From the NCBI RefSeq assembly GCF_030297595.1, contig NZ_AP028138.1, positions 992,001-1,056,000 on the forward strand: a stretch of 64,000 nt of DNA, written 5' to 3'. The notes under the pieces are model-generated. The model did no database searches and was not told the DNA's origin. It saw only the letters and a list, made by a program, of their open reading frames with translations. Source of the stretch: Polynucleobacter sp. HIN7 (GTDB lineage: Bacteria > Pseudomonadota > Gammaproteobacteria > Burkholderiales > Burkholderiaceae). This document shows positions 61,689 through 64,000 of the stretch, piece by piece. Position numbers and translations under genes: made by a program. Numbering within the stretch: position 1 is the first letter of the stretch; every line of letters begins with the position of its first letter.

Positions 61689-62501
61689 ATGACCGCTCCT
61701 TTACCAACCCACCTCAATGATCCTCTCATTCTGTATGGGGAGTCATTTGCGAGTCGTTTGCTACTAGGTACCTCACGCTATCCCTCGCCTCAGGTACTAG
61801 AGACCGCCGTGCAACGTGCACGCCCAGCGATGATTACAGCGAGCTTACGTCGTCAAGGCTCAGCTGCAACCGATGCACATAGCGGCTTTTGGGAGCTCCT
61901 CAAGAAAATGGCAGTACCGGTATTACCGAATACCGCTGGTTGCCACAGCCCACAAGAGGTAATTACCACCGCGCAGATGGCGCGTGAGGTGTTTGAGACC
62001 AACTGGATTAAGTTGGAACTGATTGGAGATGATTACACCCTGCAACCGGATACCTTGCGCCTGGTGCAAACCGCCGAGCATCTGATCAAAGATGGGTTTA
62101 AGGTTCTGCCCTATTGCACCGAGGATCTCATTTTGTGTCAGCGCTTAGTCGATGTTGGTTGCCAAGCGGTCATGCCCTGGGCTGCACCGATTGGCACCGG
62201 TCAAGGGCCTCTTAATCCTTATGCGATGCGCTTACTACGCGAGCGTTTGTCGGTTCCCTTACTCGTCGATGCGGGCTTAGGTCTACCGTCCCATGCCTGT
62301 ACCGTGATGGAATGGGGCTTTGATGGTGTGCTACTGAATACGGCCGTGGCACTCGCCCAAGATCCTGTTGCCATGGCTCAAGCCTTTGCCAGCGCGGTTC
62401 ATGCAGGTCGTCAAGCGTTTTTGTCAGGAGCGATGCAACCACAGGATTCAGCGCAGGCAAGTACCCCCTTGGTCGGTACGCCATTTTGGCATCACGAATA
62501 G
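61689..62501 (+). CDS. thiG: ThiG, thiazole synthase
   Basis: Condenses DXP, dehydroglycine and ThiS thiocarboxylate into the thiazole phosphate. 270 residues with TIM-barrel fold; the Schiff-base Lys is in NWIKLELIGD, and the phosphate-binding end shows LPYCTEDLILCQRL and LVDAGLGLPSHA. The N-terminus LILYGESFASRLLLGTSRYP is typical. It precedes thiE by 9 nt. Confidence 0.97.
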   Translation: MTAPLPTHLNDPLILYGESFASRLLLGTSRYPSPQVLETAVQRARPAMITASLRRQGSAATDAHSGFWELLKKMAVPVLPNTAGCHSPQEVITTAQMAREVFETNWIKLELIGDDYTLQPDTLRLVQTAEHLIKDGFKVLPYCTEDLILCQRLVDVGCQAVMPWAAPIGTGQGPLNPYAMRLLRERLSVPLLVDAGLGLPSHACTVMEWGFDGVLLNTAVALAQDPVAMAQAFASAVHAGRQAFLSGAMQPQDSAQASTPLVGTPFWHHE

Positions 62502-62510
62502 GAATCTAGT

Positions 62511-63440
62511 GTGAGTCATATTCGGGAGATGGCGAAGCAAATTGTGGCAGCGCATTGCCATCATGAGTTGTGCTTACCCTTGCCAAGCTTTAGTCCTGAT
62601 CAACCACCGCCAACCATTAAGACCGAGGCCAGCCAAGATCAATACGAACTTGCTGGTACGATTGCGGCGATTGAGATGGGTTTTATTGAGAGTGATGCAC
62701 GCGTGTTAGGCAAAGCATGGTCACGTATGATCAAAGACGTAGGTGACTTTAATCCCAAGCTCTGGCCCTCACGGCCAGAGTATTTTGAGATGTTGCCCTA
62801 CTCGCGCAATTCGAATCCAAAAGCCTTTAAAGAGTGTCCGAAGCGCTTGGGTCTTTATGGGGTGTTCCCCGATGCGGATTGGATTAAGCGCATGGTCGAT
62901 GCTGAGCTACCTACCGCACAGTTGCGATTTAAATCCGATGATGTAACCCAAATACGTTCACAAATCCGTGAGGCGGTTGCGGCAGTTAAAGGTAGCAAGA
63001 CCCTCTTATTTATCAATGACCATTGGGAAGAAGCGATTGCAGCTGGCGCCTATGGAGTGCACTTAGGTCAGGAAGATTTAGTAAGCGCCAATTTGGATGC
63101 GATTCGTGAGGCAGGCCTGCGTTTGGGGCTGAGTACCCATGGCTACGCTGAGTTGGTGATTGCGGATCGCTATTGCCCAAGCTACATTGCCATGGGTGCG
63201 GTGTTCCCGACCAATCTAAAGAAGATGCCCACCGCACCTCAAGGCTTAGGACGCTTATACGCCTATGCCAAGCTGATGCAGCACTATCCACTCGTCGCGA
63301 TTGGTGGCATTGATGAGGGAAGTATTCATGCGGTGGCACAAAGTGGTGTGGGATCGGTCGCAGTAGTACGCGCGATTGTGGCCAGCGATGATCCCAAAGC
63401 GGCGGTCAAGCGCTTACAAGAGCTCATGAAAACCAACTAA
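62511..63440 (+). CDS. thiE: ThiE, thiamine-phosphate synthase with N-terminal extension
   Basis: Joins HMP-diphosphate and thiazole phosphate. Start GTG 62511; 309 residues. The C-terminal ~200 residues are a normal ThiE: QLRFK (usual QLRxK), LLFINDHWEEAIAAGAYGVHLGQEDL, LGLSTHGYAEL, YIAMGAVFPTNLKK and PLVAIGGID. The first ~110 residues are extra, with a helical region around YELAGTIAAIEMGFIESDAR and LGKAWSRMIKD. I do not recognise that part; similar long ThiE proteins occur in some Burkholderiaceae as far as I recall. Ends 5 nt from convergent thiD. Confidence 0.92.
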   Translation: MSHIREMAKQIVAAHCHHELCLPLPSFSPDQPPPTIKTEASQDQYELAGTIAAIEMGFIESDARVLGKAWSRMIKDVGDFNPKLWPSRPEYFEMLPYSRNSNPKAFKECPKRLGLYGVFPDADWIKRMVDAELPTAQLRFKSDDVTQIRSQIREAVAAVKGSKTLLFINDHWEEAIAAGAYGVHLGQEDLVSANLDAIREAGLRLGLSTHGYAELVIADRYCPSYIAMGAVFPTNLKKMPTAPQGLGRLYAYAKLMQHYPLVAIGGIDEGSIHAVAQSGVGSVAVVRAIVASDDPKAAVKRLQELMKTN

Positions 63441-63445
63441 GCAAG

Positions 63446-64000
63446 CTATTGTTGATCTGGTAGTTGAGTAGGATAGAAGTCGTGCATATGCCACAGCGGC
63501 CCGGGACCCTTACCAATTTCTAAACGCTGCCCTGCTTCAATTGCTGCACTCACAAATGAGATTGCTTTCGCTACCGAGTGACTGAGATCATGCTTGTCAG
63601 CCAAGTAGGTTGCAATAGCACTTGAGAGTGAGCAGCCTGTGCCATGGGTGTTCACCGTCGGTATGCGTGGATGCTTAAACTCTTTATGAAACACCACTGG
63701 TACATCGTCTTTGCGATCATGCCAGATTAAATAGTCGACTAGCTCATTGGGCTCACCTTCCAGGTGTCCACCTTTGATCAAGACCGCGCGTGGGCCAAGG
63801 GCTAATAGTTCTTCAGCAGCTGCCTTAAATTGATCAACCGCCACAATCGGACGTCCCAATAAGATCGAAGCTTCATGTAAATTGGGGGTGATGATGGTCG
63901 CAAGGGGAAAGAGTTCGGTCACCATGGTGCGCGCTGTATCGTCACCACCCAAACTGGCTCCTGAGGTAGCCCGCAAGACTGGATCCAATACGATTTTACG
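63446..64000 (-). CDS. thiD: ThiD, HMP/HMP-phosphate kinase (C-terminal part, truncated by window)
   Basis: Only the C-terminal ~185 residues are in the window; the gene runs off the right edge on the minus strand, beginning RKIVLDPVLRATSGASL as seen at the edge. Ribokinase-fold motifs: TPNLHEASILLGR, ALGPRAVLIKGGHLEGE and the catalytic anion hole VNTHGTGCSLSSAIA with Asp replaced by Cys-context Gly-Thr-Gly-Cys. It makes HMP-diphosphate for ThiE. Convergent with thiE. Confidence 0.95.
   Translation of the reverse strand, partial: RKIVLDPVLRATSGASLGGDDTARTMVTELFPLATIITPNLHEASILLGRPIVAVDQFKAAAEELLALGPRAVLIKGGHLEGEPNELVDYLIWHDRKDDVPVVFHKEFKHPRIPTVNTHGTGCSLSSAIATYLADKHDLSHSVAKAISFVSAAIEAGQRLEIGKGPGPLWHMHDFYPTQLPDQQ

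Overview
The window reads as a stretch of a compact, free-living betaproteobacterial chromosome, most likely Burkholderiaceae and probably Polynucleobacter or a close relative. This is inferred from gene order and protein character (hisZ between hflC and purA, the surE-pcm-nlpD and dnaX-ybaB-recR blocks, the riboswitch-led thiC-thiO-thiS-thiG-thiE run). No database search was possible. Coding density is very high: many genes overlap by 1-14 nt, several convergent pairs abut, and no insertion sequence, prophage, integron or CRISPR array is visible.

Layout. 1-9.3 kb: the tail of a LuxR/FixJ-type regulator, folD, a possible 57-residue ORF, the oligopeptidase prlC, a secreted alpha/beta-hydrolase, an exonuclease III homologue, and the nitrogen operon glnA-ntrB-ntrC with an NtrC-type enhancer region upstream. 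9.3-17.8 kb: a minus-strand run of a CinA-N-like protein, an EI24 membrane protein, a sterol-desaturase-family enzyme, a polysaccharide-deacetylase-like protein, a secreted beta-propeller protein and hrpA. 17.8-24.4 kb: argA, yggX, rpiA, tal, rlmB, rnr. 24.4-38.3 kb: tRNA-Leu, then a long minus-strand run which, in transcription order, is ndk, rlmN, ispG, hisS, a YfgM-like gene, bamB, der, hfq, hflX, hflK, hflC, hisZ, purA. It combines two blocks that are separate in E. coli and covers nucleotide metabolism, translation, GTPases, RNA chaperoning and membrane quality control.

38.6-47.2 kb: a Bax-inhibitor-1 family membrane protein, a PrxQ/BCP-like peroxiredoxin, rlmD, a PolB-like 3'-5' exonuclease, the envelope/repair cluster surE-pcm-nlpD, the recombination/replication cluster dnaX-ybaB-recR, and the 4.5S SRP RNA divergent from dnaX. 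47.3-50.0 kb is the most accessory-looking part: a 50-residue membrane peptide, a thioredoxin-like protein, then a WYL regulator with a well-formed promoter and operator-like dyad, followed by a DUF6152-like secreted protein and a DUF6644-like membrane protein. 50.0-56.9 kb: parC, parE, a CoA transferase and an MFS transporter.

56.9-64 kb: a 52-residue membrane peptide, tRNA-Arg(CCT), an intergenic region with paired DnaA-box-like sites and an operator-like palindrome, a Nudix hydrolase of the DUF4743/thiamine type, a TPP riboswitch, thiC-thiO-thiS-thiG-thiE, and a convergent partial thiD. Together these encode the pyrimidine and thiazole branches of thiamine synthesis, their coupling, and probably clearance of damaged thiamine diphosphate.

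I saw no obvious new large system. The best leads are the WYL/DUF6152/DUF6644 module with its possible metal-binding N-terminus, the small membrane ORFs, the twin palindromes between the DUF6644 gene and parC, the hairpin at the hflX/hflK junction with its non-ATG start, and the regulatory sequences around the Nudix-thiamine locus.
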